Of a stretch of 64,000 bases of DNA, positions 52,927 through 62,102 are shown piece by piece. Source of the stretch: Peptoclostridium litorale DSM 5388 (lineage in GTDB: Bacteria; Bacillota; Clostridia; Peptostreptococcales; Peptostreptococcaceae); assembly GCF_900141635.1 (NCBI RefSeq), contig NZ_FSRH01000002.1, forward strand, positions 245,276-309,275, given 5' to 3'. A program made the translations under genes and the position numbers. Numbering within the stretch: the first letter of the stretch is position 1; each line of letters begins with the position of its first letter. The notes beneath the pieces were generated by a model, which saw only the letters and a list, made by a program, of their open reading frames with translations, did no database searches and was not told the DNA's origin.

Positions 52927-53603
52927 CTGAATCTTTCGATTTCCCTTTCTCTTTCAAGCCCGCTGACATCAAGAAGCTTTATCTGCTTGTCGCTCACTTC
53001 TATAAGGCCCTTGTCCTTAAGCTCCTTGAGCACTCTGTTTATGCTTCTTTGGGTAACCACGAAATTTTCACTCATATACTGCTTGCCGAGGAATATGTGC
53101 GGGTTTTTGTTCAAGAATTCATCCTGGCTGCAGTTTATTAGATAGTCACACACTCTGAACTTCAGCGAATATAAAGTGTCCTCTATGCTTTTTTTTGACG
53201 TCTTATACGATATGGAGCTCATCGCTTTAAATATGTACATCATTACATCTGGATTCTCTTTAATCCAATTCAAATAATCCTTTCTGAATATCCGGATTAC
53301 ATCGACCTCTGTTATGGCTCTAATTTCGCATATAAACGGCAGGGAATCGATTACCTCAATTTCTCCAAAAAAATCTCCCTCTTTATTTACTGCTTGCGAA
53401 TAGACCTTTCCCTTTTCAGATGTATGGCACACTTTTACACATCCCGAAAGTATAACATAAAAACTGTCGTAAACCTGATCCTGCCTGCATATAGTCTGGC
53501 CAGGAAAGTATTTCGAAATTTTACACTTTTTCAGAAATTCCTCATCTATCGTATCGCTTATCAGCTTTAAAAGCGGAAGCTTTTTATTCCATTTTATATT
53601 CAT
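52923..53603 (-). CDS. Crp/Fnr-family transcriptional regulator
   Basis: DNA-binding regulator, 226 aa. It has an N-terminal cyclic-nucleotide-type beta-barrel (about 22-135; DSFYVILSGCVKV, NKEGDFFGEIEVID) and a C-terminal Crp-type winged helix (about 150-215; MSENFVVTQRSINRVLKELKDKGLIEV). There is no N-terminal Fe-S cysteine cluster, so it is not FNR itself; the ligand is unknown. ATG 53603 follows GAGAGG. It lies directly upstream of, and in line with, the nucleoside importer, which makes that operon a likely target. Two palindromes upstream may be its own operators. Confidence 0.9.
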   Translation of the reverse strand: MNIKWNKKLPLLKLISDTIDEEFLKKCKISKYFPGQTICRQDQVYDSFYVILSGCVKVCHTSEKGKVYSQAVNKEGDFFGEIEVIDSLPFICEIRAITEVDVIRIFRKDYLNWIKENPDVMMYIFKAMSSISYKTSKKSIEDTLYSLKFRVCDYLINCSQDEFLNKNPHIFLGKQYMSENFVVTQRSINRVLKELKDKGLIEVSDKQIKLLDVSGLEREREIERFS

Positions 53604-53654
53604 TATATACCTCTCACAATATACTATTCTAATTGCAAAAGCCCCGCTGAAAAA

Positions 53655-53666
53655 GGACATATGTCC
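53655..53666. promoter_or_regulatory. 12-bp palindrome upstream of the Crp/Fnr gene
   Basis: GGACATATGTCC is a perfect dyad, flanked by a looser CTGAAAA/TTTTCAG pair. It lies about 50 bp before the regulator's start codon, suited to autoregulation, and might also serve as a hairpin. Confidence 0.45.
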
Positions 53667-53723
53667 CGCTTTTCAGTGTTCTTTTAACATGTTTACTATA
53701 TATGTTTATACCTTTTTACACAA

Positions 53724-53735
53724 GTGTTATAACAC
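53724..53735. promoter_or_regulatory. Second palindrome upstream of the Crp/Fnr gene
   Basis: GTGTTATAACAC is a perfect 12-bp dyad about 120 bp before the Crp/Fnr start. Its size and form are compatible with a Crp-superfamily site, but the sequence differs from the nearer palindrome. Confidence 0.4.
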
Positions 53736-53814
53736 ATATTATCAAACTATACTTTAAAACAACTACATACATTGAATTCAAGGGGATATGAGTCATATAT
53801 AGCATTGTTTCATT

Positions 53815-54663
53815 TTACAGTTTACAACTTTTTATATACTCACTCACATTTTCATTCATTTTTTCAACAAGAAGTTTTACGACTTCATTCGTAGTAGAAT
53901 GGAGTTTCATGTCATCTATTGTAGCTACCGGAAGTACATTAATCGAAGTTCCTGTTATGAATGCGCCGTCGTATTCTTTAATGCTCTCCACAGGTATTTC
54001 ATGCTCCTCAACCCCAATTTCATTTTCACAGCATATTTCAAGCACTTTCTTTCTCGTTATTCCAAGCAGCACGTCCCCCGAAGGCGGAGTATGCACTTTC
54101 GAGTCCTTTACAAAGAAAATGTTTGATCTGCTGCCTTCAGTAAGATATCCCTTTTCATTTACAAGTATGGCCTCAAAGGCTGCCTCTTTTTCTCTCTTTC
54201 TGTTTATACCTTCTCTTTGCTCTATGTTTACAACCTTGGCGTGTGGATTTTCCCTCTCGGATCTGTATAGTATTGTATGGATTCCCTCTTCATACATATT
54301 TACCGGCGGATAAAAGCTCTTTATGAAATATGCCGCAAAATCAAACCCCTCATCAGTGAAGTTTGAAGCCAAAAGCTTTACGTTCATATTGTGCTCTCCG
54401 TTAGCCTCTATAAGCCTTTTAATATGTTCTTTTATTTCAATATCGTCCATTTCAAGCTTAACTCCCATAAGCTCTGCAGACTTTTTCATTCTCCCTATAT
54501 GCTCTTCAATATAAAGCGCGGCTCCTTCCTTTATCTTTACAACCTCATATATGGGGAGCTTCTTTGCAATTTCCATAGGATTAATTTCATTTGTGCTTTT
54601 AATTTTTCCGTTTAAAATAATATATTCAAGCATTGCTTCATTGTTTGCTTTTTCTTTTTTCAT
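53815..54663 (-). CDS. Class IV aminotransferase (PLP fold type IV)
   Basis: PLP enzyme of the IlvE/PabC/D-amino-acid aminotransferase group, 282 aa. The PLP lysine is expected in HAKVVNIEQREGINRKREKEA; later conserved parts are EAILVNEKGYLTEGSRSNIFFV and LLGITRKKVLEIC, then ITGTSINVLPV that contacts the cofactor phosphate. Reaction cannot be told apart by eye: branched-chain, 4-amino-4-deoxychorismate lyase or D-amino acid activity are all possible. No pabAB or ilv genes are adjacent. GGGAGG precedes ATG 54663; it is divergent from glpK. Confidence 0.85.
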   Translation of the reverse strand: MKKEKANNEAMLEYIILNGKIKSTNEINPMEIAKKLPIYEVVKIKEGAALYIEEHIGRMKKSAELMGVKLEMDDIEIKEHIKRLIEANGEHNMNVKLLASNFTDEGFDFAAYFIKSFYPPVNMYEEGIHTILYRSERENPHAKVVNIEQREGINRKREKEAAFEAILVNEKGYLTEGSRSNIFFVKDSKVHTPPSGDVLLGITRKKVLEICCENEIGVEEHEIPVESIKEYDGAFITGTSINVLPVATIDDMKLHSTTNEVVKLLVEKMNENVSEYIKSCKL

Positions 54664-54673
54664 AATAAGGCCT

Positions 54674-54720
54674 CCCGATTATGATATATTATAATTATAT
54701 CACCTTATATTGTAATCGGG
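54674..54720. promoter_or_regulatory. Divergent control region of aminotransferase and glpK with inverted repeat
   Basis: CCCGATTA (54674-54681) and TAATCGGG (54713-54720) are perfect inverted copies around an A/T-rich core that holds a minus-strand extended -10 (TGATATAAT). The arms could bind a regulator of either gene. Confidence 0.4.
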
Positions 54721-54756
54721 CTTCTATTTGATTTGAAAATCATGTATTATTTTTAG

Positions 54757-56280
<1,524 letters not shown>

Positions 56281-56304
56281 TGATTGAAATTTCATCCAGA
56301 TACA

Positions 56305-56348
56305 AAAGAAATAGGCTGCCGGATAGTATGCCGGTAGCCTATTTCTTT
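56305..56348. terminator. Bidirectional terminator between glpK and ansA
   Basis: 18-bp stem (56305-56322 with 56331-56348; one G-T pair), 8-nt loop, A and T runs at the ends. Shared by the two converging genes. Confidence 0.88.
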
Positions 56349-56374
56349 AATAGTAAGCATTGCATTCAAAAATA

Positions 56375-57409
56375 TTATTTTGCAATTTGAAGCTCGTTCA
56401 ATACAGCAGTTTCTATAGTTATATCTCCTTTAAAAGAGGTTTCAATATATTTTTTAACTTCTCCCATATCCTTTGACATTCCCAGTGCCCACATGAGTTT
56501 TGGAACAAGTGCTTCTGTGTTCATATCTCTTGCAAATATTATGTTGTTTTGCGAAAGCTTTTTGCCGACTTCGTATATGTTAAGGTCAACGCCCTCTTCC
56601 ATGCATTGTGTAGTTACAACTACTGCTATTCCTTCATCTATGAGCTCTTTTACTTTTGATGTTATATCGAAGTTTTCAAATGGAATTCCACCTATACCAA
56701 AGCTCTCTATTATTACTCCTCTGCAGATATTTTTTATATAGTCAAATATATCTGGGTTTATTCCAGGAAATAGCTTTAAAACCATTATCTTTTCACATAT
56801 GCTATCTGCAAATTCCATCTGCTGTCCATGCTTTTTGTAAAATCCAAGTATCGACTTGTTGTATATGATCTTTCCGTATTTTATCGTGGCTATATCTGGG
56901 AAGTTCACGCTTTCAAATGCATCGAAGCTACGGGTTTTTACTTTCATGGCTCTTGTTCCATTTATAAGCTTACCGTCAAAAGCCACAAATACTCCTGCAA
57001 TGTCTTCCAGTGCAAACAATATTGCATCGCTTAAGTTTTGAATGGCATCGCTTCCAGATTCCTCAATTGAATACTGCGATCCCGTAATTATAACAGGCTT
57101 GTCCATATTTTGAAGCATGTATGTCAATGCGGCTGAAGTATATGCCATGGTGTCAGTTCCATGAGTCACTACAAAACCATCATAGTTTTCGTAGTTTTCA
57201 TATATCTTTTGGGCTATGCATTTCCATCTGGAAGGATTCATATTCGAGCTGTCAATATTCATAATAAGCTCGCCGCCTATTTTGCATAAATCTAAAACAT
57301 GTGGAATGTATTCCAAAAGTTCATTTACGTCATATTTTGGCGAAAGTCCGTCACCTGAATCCGAGCAAGCTATTGTTCCTCCCGTCGCAACTATAAGTAT
57401 TTTTTTCAT
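56375..57409 (-). CDS. ansA: L-asparaginase, type I
   Basis: Hydrolyses asparagine to aspartate and ammonia. The 344-aa protein has both active-site signatures: ATGGTIAC near the N-terminus (nucleophilic Thr) and VTHGTDTMAYTSAAL (Thr-Asp pair, about 80-94). There is no signal peptide from ATG 57409, so it is cytosolic. GGGGTG is five bases upstream. It begins 22 bp after a response-regulator gene and is the last gene of a sensor kinase-regulator-asparaginase operon, suggesting the signal is linked to amino acid or nitrogen supply. Confidence 0.92.
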   Translation of the reverse strand: MKKILIVATGGTIACSDSGDGLSPKYDVNELLEYIPHVLDLCKIGGELIMNIDSSNMNPSRWKCIAQKIYENYENYDGFVVTHGTDTMAYTSAALTYMLQNMDKPVIITGSQYSIEESGSDAIQNLSDAILFALEDIAGVFVAFDGKLINGTRAMKVKTRSFDAFESVNFPDIATIKYGKIIYNKSILGFYKKHGQQMEFADSICEKIMVLKLFPGINPDIFDYIKNICRGVIIESFGIGGIPFENFDITSKVKELIDEGIAVVVTTQCMEEGVDLNIYEVGKKLSQNNIIFARDMNTEALVPKLMWALGMSKDMGEVKKYIETSFKGDITIETAVLNELQIAK

Positions 57410-57431
57410 ATTAGCACCCCTAAATATAGTT

Positions 57432-58646
57432 TTAATTAATCCCGTCTGGCGAATAATTGTCATCTGCCTTCATCTTCGACCTTGGAATATCAGCCTCCCT
57501 GACTACACCACCTTCTGAAAGGACAACCAGCCTCTCAACTATATTTTTGAGTTCTCTTACATTTCCTGGATAGTCATGCAAAATCAAGAAATTCATTACT
57601 CCCTCTTCTATTTCTGTAATGTCTTTTTTCATTTCAACTTTAGATTTGCCAAAGAAAAACTCTATTAGTTTGGGAATGTCTTCTTTCCTCTCTCTCAAAG
57701 GAGGGATTTCTATAGTAATTGTACTTATTCTGTAAAATAAATCTTCTCTGAACTCCCCTTCCCTTATCGCCTTCTCCAATTCTTTGTTTGTTGCACAGAC
57801 AAGCCTGAAGTTGACATCTATCGACCTATTGCTTCCTATTCTCTCTATTCTCTTATTTTCTATTGTCCTGAGAAGCTTTACCTGGGTACTCAAAGTTGCA
57901 TCGCCTATCTCATCCAAAAACAGTGTGCCATCATGGGCTGCTTCAAATTTCCCTTTTTTCTTCTCCATGGCTCCCGTAAAGGCCCCTTTTTCATGACCAA
58001 AAAGCTCCGACTCCAATAGGCTTTCTGAAAGGGCATGACAGTTTACTGCTATGAAATGTCCTTCTTTTCTTTCACTGCAACTGTGTATATATTTTGCGAA
58101 AACTTCCTTTCCAACTCCCGACTCTCCCAGTATGAGAATGTTTACATTGCTAACTGCCGCCTTTTGGGCTATTTCAATAGCCCTTTTGAACTTTGGGCTT
58201 TTAGTGTCCAGCATAAAGTCAAGCTCTTTATTTTGCTCTCTATATATGCTGTTTTCACGCTCGAGTTCTTTGAGTTTTCTCAATTTTTCAATTTCAATAA
58301 TCAATTCCTCCGGGTCGTGGCCTTTTACAAAATATGAAAATGCTCCTTTTTTCATCGCCTCGACAGCATTTTTTATGCTCCCATATCCAGTTATTATAAT
58401 TACATCCATATGCGGCTTTACCGCCTTTATTTTGACAACAAGCTCTATTCCATCGATGCCCTTCATCATAAGATCTGTCAGCACCAAATCATAATCTTTG
58501 GATTTTAGCATATCAAGTGCAACTTCCCCACTTGCCGCATCATCTACCAGATAACCTTCGCTCTCAAGTATTATCCTTAAACTATCCCTGTATTCCTCTT
58601 CATCATCAACAATTAGCAAATTGAATTTTCCGCTGTTATTTGCCAT
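57432..58646 (-). CDS. Sigma-54 response regulator lacking a DNA-binding domain
   Basis: NtrC-family regulator of 404 aa. Receiver (about 8-120) has DDEEEYRDS and acceptor Asp in LVLTDLMMKG; the phosphorylation-linked lysine appears in YFVKGHDPEE rather than the usual KP. The AAA+ domain (about 145-375) has Walker A GESGVGKE, GAFTGA, LFLDEIGD and REDLFYRISTITI. The protein stops about 25 residues after the AAA+ lid, where a Fis helix-turn-helix would normally lie. Known HTH-less activators such as Helicobacter FlgR work from solution. It overlaps the kinase gene by a few codons. Confidence 0.88.
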   Translation of the reverse strand: MANNSGKFNLLIVDDEEEYRDSLRIILESEGYLVDDAASGEVALDMLKSKDYDLVLTDLMMKGIDGIELVVKIKAVKPHMDVIIITGYGSIKNAVEAMKKGAFSYFVKGHDPEELIIEIEKLRKLKELERENSIYREQNKELDFMLDTKSPKFKRAIEIAQKAAVSNVNILILGESGVGKEVFAKYIHSCSERKEGHFIAVNCHALSESLLESELFGHEKGAFTGAMEKKKGKFEAAHDGTLFLDEIGDATLSTQVKLLRTIENKRIERIGSNRSIDVNFRLVCATNKELEKAIREGEFREDLFYRISTITIEIPPLRERKEDIPKLIEFFFGKSKVEMKKDITEIEEGVMNFLILHDYPGNVRELKNIVERLVVLSEGGVVREADIPRSKMKADDNYSPDGIN

Positions 58647-60663
58647 GGCTCTTGCCCTCCTTCTTAGGCAGCACTATCTTGAATTCGCTGCCCTTTCCAA
58701 TTTCACTTGAAACCTCTATTTTTCCACCGAATTTCTCCATCTCGGTATACGCTATAAAAAGCCCCAATCCTGTGCCTTCTCCTGGCGGCTTTGTGGTGAA
58801 AAATGGGTTGAATATGTTTTTTAAATCTTCTTCATTTATTCCATTTCCCGTGTCAACACATGAAATTTCTGTTGATTCCAAACTGTCATTGCAAATTAAA
58901 GTGAGTGTTCCACCATCCGGCATGGCATCAACTGCATTTGAAATGAGATTTATCAGTACGTGCTTTAACGCTTCTTCATTAAAATTCAAATACATTTTTC
59001 CGCTGCAAACCACATCTGTTTTTATATTATGCCTATCCATTAATTTTGAGTTCAGCTCAAGCACATTCCGTATGAACGTCTCCAAATCTATATCCGCGAT
59101 ATCGTCATCTGTTATTCTTGAAAAATTCAACAGATTGTCAATTATCCCCGCAATTTTTTTGACAGATTTTTCAATCACGACTATTGGCTTTGCCTTGTCA
59201 TCCAATCCTTGATTTATATTGTTTTTCAAAACGTAACAATAGTTTCTTATCACGCCCAAGGGATTTCTGATCTCATGTGCAACACCTGCTGCAAGCTGTC
59301 CCACTGCAGCCATTTTATTGGATTGAAGAAGTTGCTGCTCACTTATCCTTATTTTTGTTATGTCCCTTATCATTACCAGCACTCTTTGCTTTGAGTTCCT
59401 GTCGTCATCAAGATGAAATGTGTTTATTTCATACAGTTTTTCTTCAAATGTTATTTCCTTGCTGTAGTGCTGTCCGTCTGAAAAAGTCCTTTTGACTATG
59501 CAATTACTACAATCCATATTTATAATTCCATTGAAATGCATGCAACTTTTCCCTATCATTTCATATTTGTATTGCTTTTTAAAATCACAAAAAGATTTAT
59601 TAGTACTGACTATATTGCAGTTGTCATTCAAAACCACCATGAAATGTGGCAATCCGTCAAACGTAATCTCCAAATCTTTTTTACTTCTATCAAGTTCTCT
59701 AGTCCTTTTTTCAACTTGATTCTTCAGCTCCTTGTTCCACACTGTAAAGAGATACGATGCCATAGATATTATTGCCATGAAAAATGCAATTATGAGCATA
59801 AATCTCTGAGGGGCCTTGTCTTTTACTATTGGTCTCGATATGCCAAACCATTTTTGCTGTATCTTAACCATAGTGTCCTTTTTCTTCAAATTGTATATGC
59901 CCTTGTTTATTATGTTGAGAAATGTCCTTTCTGTCTTTGGAAGTGCCAATACACATTCCTTTTCATACAGGGGCTTATCTAACATTTTGTATCCGTCTTT
60001 CATGTTAAGCTGCTGCATAAAATAACTTATTACAGGCTCGTCTCCCACTACCGCATCTACCTTGCTGTCTTTCAATAGGTTCATAGCTTCTAAATAGTCA
60101 TCTGTAAATTCAAAGTCAATTTGAGACACTCTTTGCTTTAGAAAGTCAACTGCATAATCGCCTTCTTGTGCTGCGACTTTCCCACCGGAAAGCTCCATGT
60201 GGTTTTTAATGCTGTTTTCGCTATTTTTGACTAGTACTACACCTCTTTGATAGTATATGGGATCTGAAAAGAGATACTTTTCACCTCTTTTTTCAGATGG
60301 ATACATGTCACAAATATCAGTTCTGCCCTCTTCCAGCTCTTTAAGTGCATCATTCCAAACATGTGGTTCAAACTCTATCTCCGCCCCTATTTCTATTGAT
60401 AGAGCCCTTAAATAATCGACAGCCAGACCCTCATATTGCTTGCTTTCATGGTCTACATATCTTAAAGGAGGCGAGTTGTTATCCGCGCCATATATTATGC
60501 TTCCATGATCTTTGAGCCACTTAGCTTCCTGCTTTGTAAGTCTATTATATCCTGTGAAGTATTGATACATGCCTACATCATATTCAATTCTTATATATCC
60601 TTCCGCAAGTAAAAGTATTACCATAAAAAAAAGTAAAACTATGTGTATGACTTTCTTTTTCAT
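58636..60663 (-). CDS. Sensor histidine kinase with periplasmic-binding-type input domain
   Basis: Membrane kinase of 675 aa. A first helix (about 5-22) precedes an extracellular SBP_bac_3-like domain (about 45-275: GADNNSPPLRYVDHE, YEGLAVDYLRALS, DYLEAMNLLKDSKVDAVVGDEP), as in amino-acid receptors. A second helix (about 292-312), a coiled coil, and a PAS domain with a CxxC-type cluster (GKSCMHFN, CSNC) follow. HisKA has AAGVAHEIRNPLG and HATPase has NLISNAVDAMP, DTGNGI and GTGLGLFI. Ligand probably an amino acid or similar; partner regulator and asparaginase are encoded next. Confidence 0.92.
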   Translation of the reverse strand: MKKKVIHIVLLFFMVILLLAEGYIRIEYDVGMYQYFTGYNRLTKQEAKWLKDHGSIIYGADNNSPPLRYVDHESKQYEGLAVDYLRALSIEIGAEIEFEPHVWNDALKELEEGRTDICDMYPSEKRGEKYLFSDPIYYQRGVVLVKNSENSIKNHMELSGGKVAAQEGDYAVDFLKQRVSQIDFEFTDDYLEAMNLLKDSKVDAVVGDEPVISYFMQQLNMKDGYKMLDKPLYEKECVLALPKTERTFLNIINKGIYNLKKKDTMVKIQQKWFGISRPIVKDKAPQRFMLIIAFFMAIISMASYLFTVWNKELKNQVEKRTRELDRSKKDLEITFDGLPHFMVVLNDNCNIVSTNKSFCDFKKQYKYEMIGKSCMHFNGIINMDCSNCIVKRTFSDGQHYSKEITFEEKLYEINTFHLDDDRNSKQRVLVMIRDITKIRISEQQLLQSNKMAAVGQLAAGVAHEIRNPLGVIRNYCYVLKNNINQGLDDKAKPIVVIEKSVKKIAGIIDNLLNFSRITDDDIADIDLETFIRNVLELNSKLMDRHNIKTDVVCSGKMYLNFNEEALKHVLINLISNAVDAMPDGGTLTLICNDSLESTEISCVDTGNGINEEDLKNIFNPFFTTKPPGEGTGLGLFIAYTEMEKFGGKIEVSSEIGKGSEFKIVLPKKEGKSHGK

Positions 60664-60723
60664 GTAGTCATTCCTCCAACTGCAATTTGTTAAAACAAAA
60701 TCAAAAACTCAATTTCTATAGAC

Positions 60724-60751
60724 ATTATATCATTAATATTTATAATAACAA
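60724..60751 (-). promoter_or_regulatory. Putative promoter of the sensor kinase-regulator-ansA operon
   Basis: Minus strand TTGTTA (60751-60746), 16 bp, TATAAT (60729-60724), about 55 bp before the kinase start. The -35 touches the T run of the preceding gene's terminator. Confidence 0.5.
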
Positions 60752-60780
60752 AAAAGGCCCGATTAATATCAAGCCTTTTT
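60751..60780 (-). terminator. Terminator of the carboxymuconolactone-decarboxylase family gene
   Basis: AAAAAGGC (60751-60758) pairs with GCCTTTTT (60773-60780) around a 14-nt loop, with a T run on the minus strand. Confidence 0.75.
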
Positions 60781-60815
60781 AAAATTGAATTTAATTGTTT
60801 TTTCAATTTCGTTAG

Positions 60816-61184
60816 TTATATGTTACTTTCATTAAACTTATGATTCATAAACTGTATGAGAGGTGCAACCTGCACAAGTGTCGGAGCGCCTTTCATCCAT
60901 ACCTGCTGCTTTATGACCTCTATTATTTCCTCTCTGTTGGCCCCGTATTTTATGGCCTTATTCATTTCAAGCTTTGCCCTCGCCTCATTGTTGTCAAATA
61001 TGGCCGTCGCAAGAGCAATTAGGTATCTGTACTTTAATGGCATAACGCCTTCAGACCATATGTGGTCGTTATACATCCCTATTATATCTTGAAAATCTTC
61101 TCCAAGCTGCTGTGCAACCATCACTCCCGGAGGCACATATCCTATACTATCTTTCATCTTTTTCTTTATGTCGCTGTTGTTCAT
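60816..61184 (-). CDS. Carboxymuconolactone decarboxylase family protein without CxxC
   Basis: 122-aa all-helical protein of the AhpD/CMD fold. It shows MPLKYRYLIALATAIFDNNEARAKLEMNKAIKYGANREEIIEVI and then a glycine-proline turn before a last helix. In AhpD-like peroxidase partners the segment after LALA holds CxxC and a His; here it reads NNEARAKLE, so the redox centre is missing. It may act as a true lyase/isomerase-type enzyme or a binding protein. ATG 61184 is 8 nt after AGGTGAG. Single gene with its own terminator. Confidence 0.8.
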   Translation of the reverse strand: MNNSDIKKKMKDSIGYVPPGVMVAQQLGEDFQDIIGMYNDHIWSEGVMPLKYRYLIALATAIFDNNEARAKLEMNKAIKYGANREEIIEVIKQQVWMKGAPTLVQVAPLIQFMNHKFNESNI

Positions 61185-61330
61185 ATATTCCACTCACCTT
61201 TCTCATATAATATAAGTTTATACAGTCGTCTGCTTAGATATTAAATTCACAGTTTTTAAAATCGCATTTTCTATATTCTCATTGTATGCATTTTCAGTAT
61301 AGTTTTACGTGTCATTTGTTACAAAAAATA

Positions 61331-61357
61331 AAAAAAGCCCATGCACTTGCACAGACT
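61331..61357 (-). terminator. Terminator after the two-helix membrane protein gene
   Basis: Minus-strand AAGTCTGTGCA and TGCATGGGCTT form an 11-bp stem including G-T pairs, followed by seven T. It overlaps the end of the upstream gene closely. Confidence 0.6.
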
Positions 61358-61815
61358 TACTCCTTGCAGTCAAATTCCTGTAATATTTGAATAAGCAGTT
61401 CCTTTTCATGTCTTATGAGCTTGTTCTTCCTGTTGATTTGCGCATAATTTTTCATATTAAAAACAGTAAATTTAACACCCAAAGCTATTATTAATGTACA
61501 AACTCCGCTGAAAAGTAAAAGTGGAATATATTCATGCATCTGGTAAGCCTTTGTGGCATTTCTTATGGATATGTAAAATCCCAAGGCTCCTATGGAAGAA
61601 AACATATAATCAAAATTTGTCCTGTATAGCTGCATGTCTATTTGTGAAAGTCTATTCATATATTCTTCTCTGCAAGCAGCGCCTCTTATCCCCACGTAAT
61701 AGGAGTCCATATGATCCCATGCAGATTCAACGCTTGCATGAGCGCTTTGATCGTATATTTTCATGACATCACTGCCAATATCCACTTCAAGTTTTTTCCC
61801 GCCAACAGTATTCAA
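61357..61815 (-). CDS. Unknown two-helix membrane protein
   Basis: 152-aa protein of unknown family. The N-terminal 65 residues are soluble (MNTVGGKKLEVDIG, then an amphipathic helical stretch), followed by two membrane helices (about 55-75 and 83-105, reading IGALGFYI and LLLFSGVCTLIIALGV) and a basic coiled C-terminus. I place the start at TTG 61815, 6 nt after AAGGTG; a TTG at 61836 has no ribosome site. It follows the 58-aa gene by 35 bp and seems to be in one transcript with it and the methylase-like gene. Function unknown. Confidence 0.65.
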   Translation of the reverse strand: MNTVGGKKLEVDIGSDVMKIYDQSAHASVESAWDHMDSYYVGIRGAACREEYMNRLSQIDMQLYRTNFDYMFSSIGALGFYISIRNATKAYQMHEYIPLLLFSGVCTLIIALGVKFTVFNMKNYAQINRKNKLIRHEKELLIQILQEFDCKE

Positions 61816-61850
61816 GTTAAACACCTTCCCAGACAAGCAATTTTCGGTAT

Positions 61851-62027
61851 CTATGAAGTCATATAATACTTGTCATCATATACTATTTTACCTAAAATTA
61901 TTAATTTTTCCAAATCTTTTTTGCCTGTACGCGGAAACTGCTTTTTTACGTCTTCCATTGTAACCTTTTTTTGCATCCTTATAAATAGGAATAGATCAAT
62001 ATTGTACCATTCGAACACCAATTCCAT
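61851..62027 (-). CDS. 58-residue small protein, possible winged-helix fragment
   Basis: Small gene below the usual length cut-off. ATG 62027 comes directly after AAGGGGTG; in-frame TTG or GTG a few codons on would be better spaced. The product reads MELVFEWYNIDLFLFI at its start and then QKKVTMEDVKKQF and LEKLIILGKIVYDDKYYMTS. The latter resembles the recognition helix and wing of a small HTH protein (helix, turn, helix, then a Lys/Tyr beta hairpin). It lies 75 bp after the methylase-like gene and 35 bp before the two-helix protein gene. A real, coupled gene is likely; its role is unknown. Confidence 0.6.
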   Translation of the reverse strand: MELVFEWYNIDLFLFIRMQKKVTMEDVKKQFPRTGKKDLEKLIILGKIVYDDKYYMTS

Positions 62028-62102
62028 CACCCCTTTTTCATTGTTCTCAGTCTATGATCTCTGAAAAAAGTTATAGGTTTTTCGAGTCTCCAAAATATAC
62101 TT

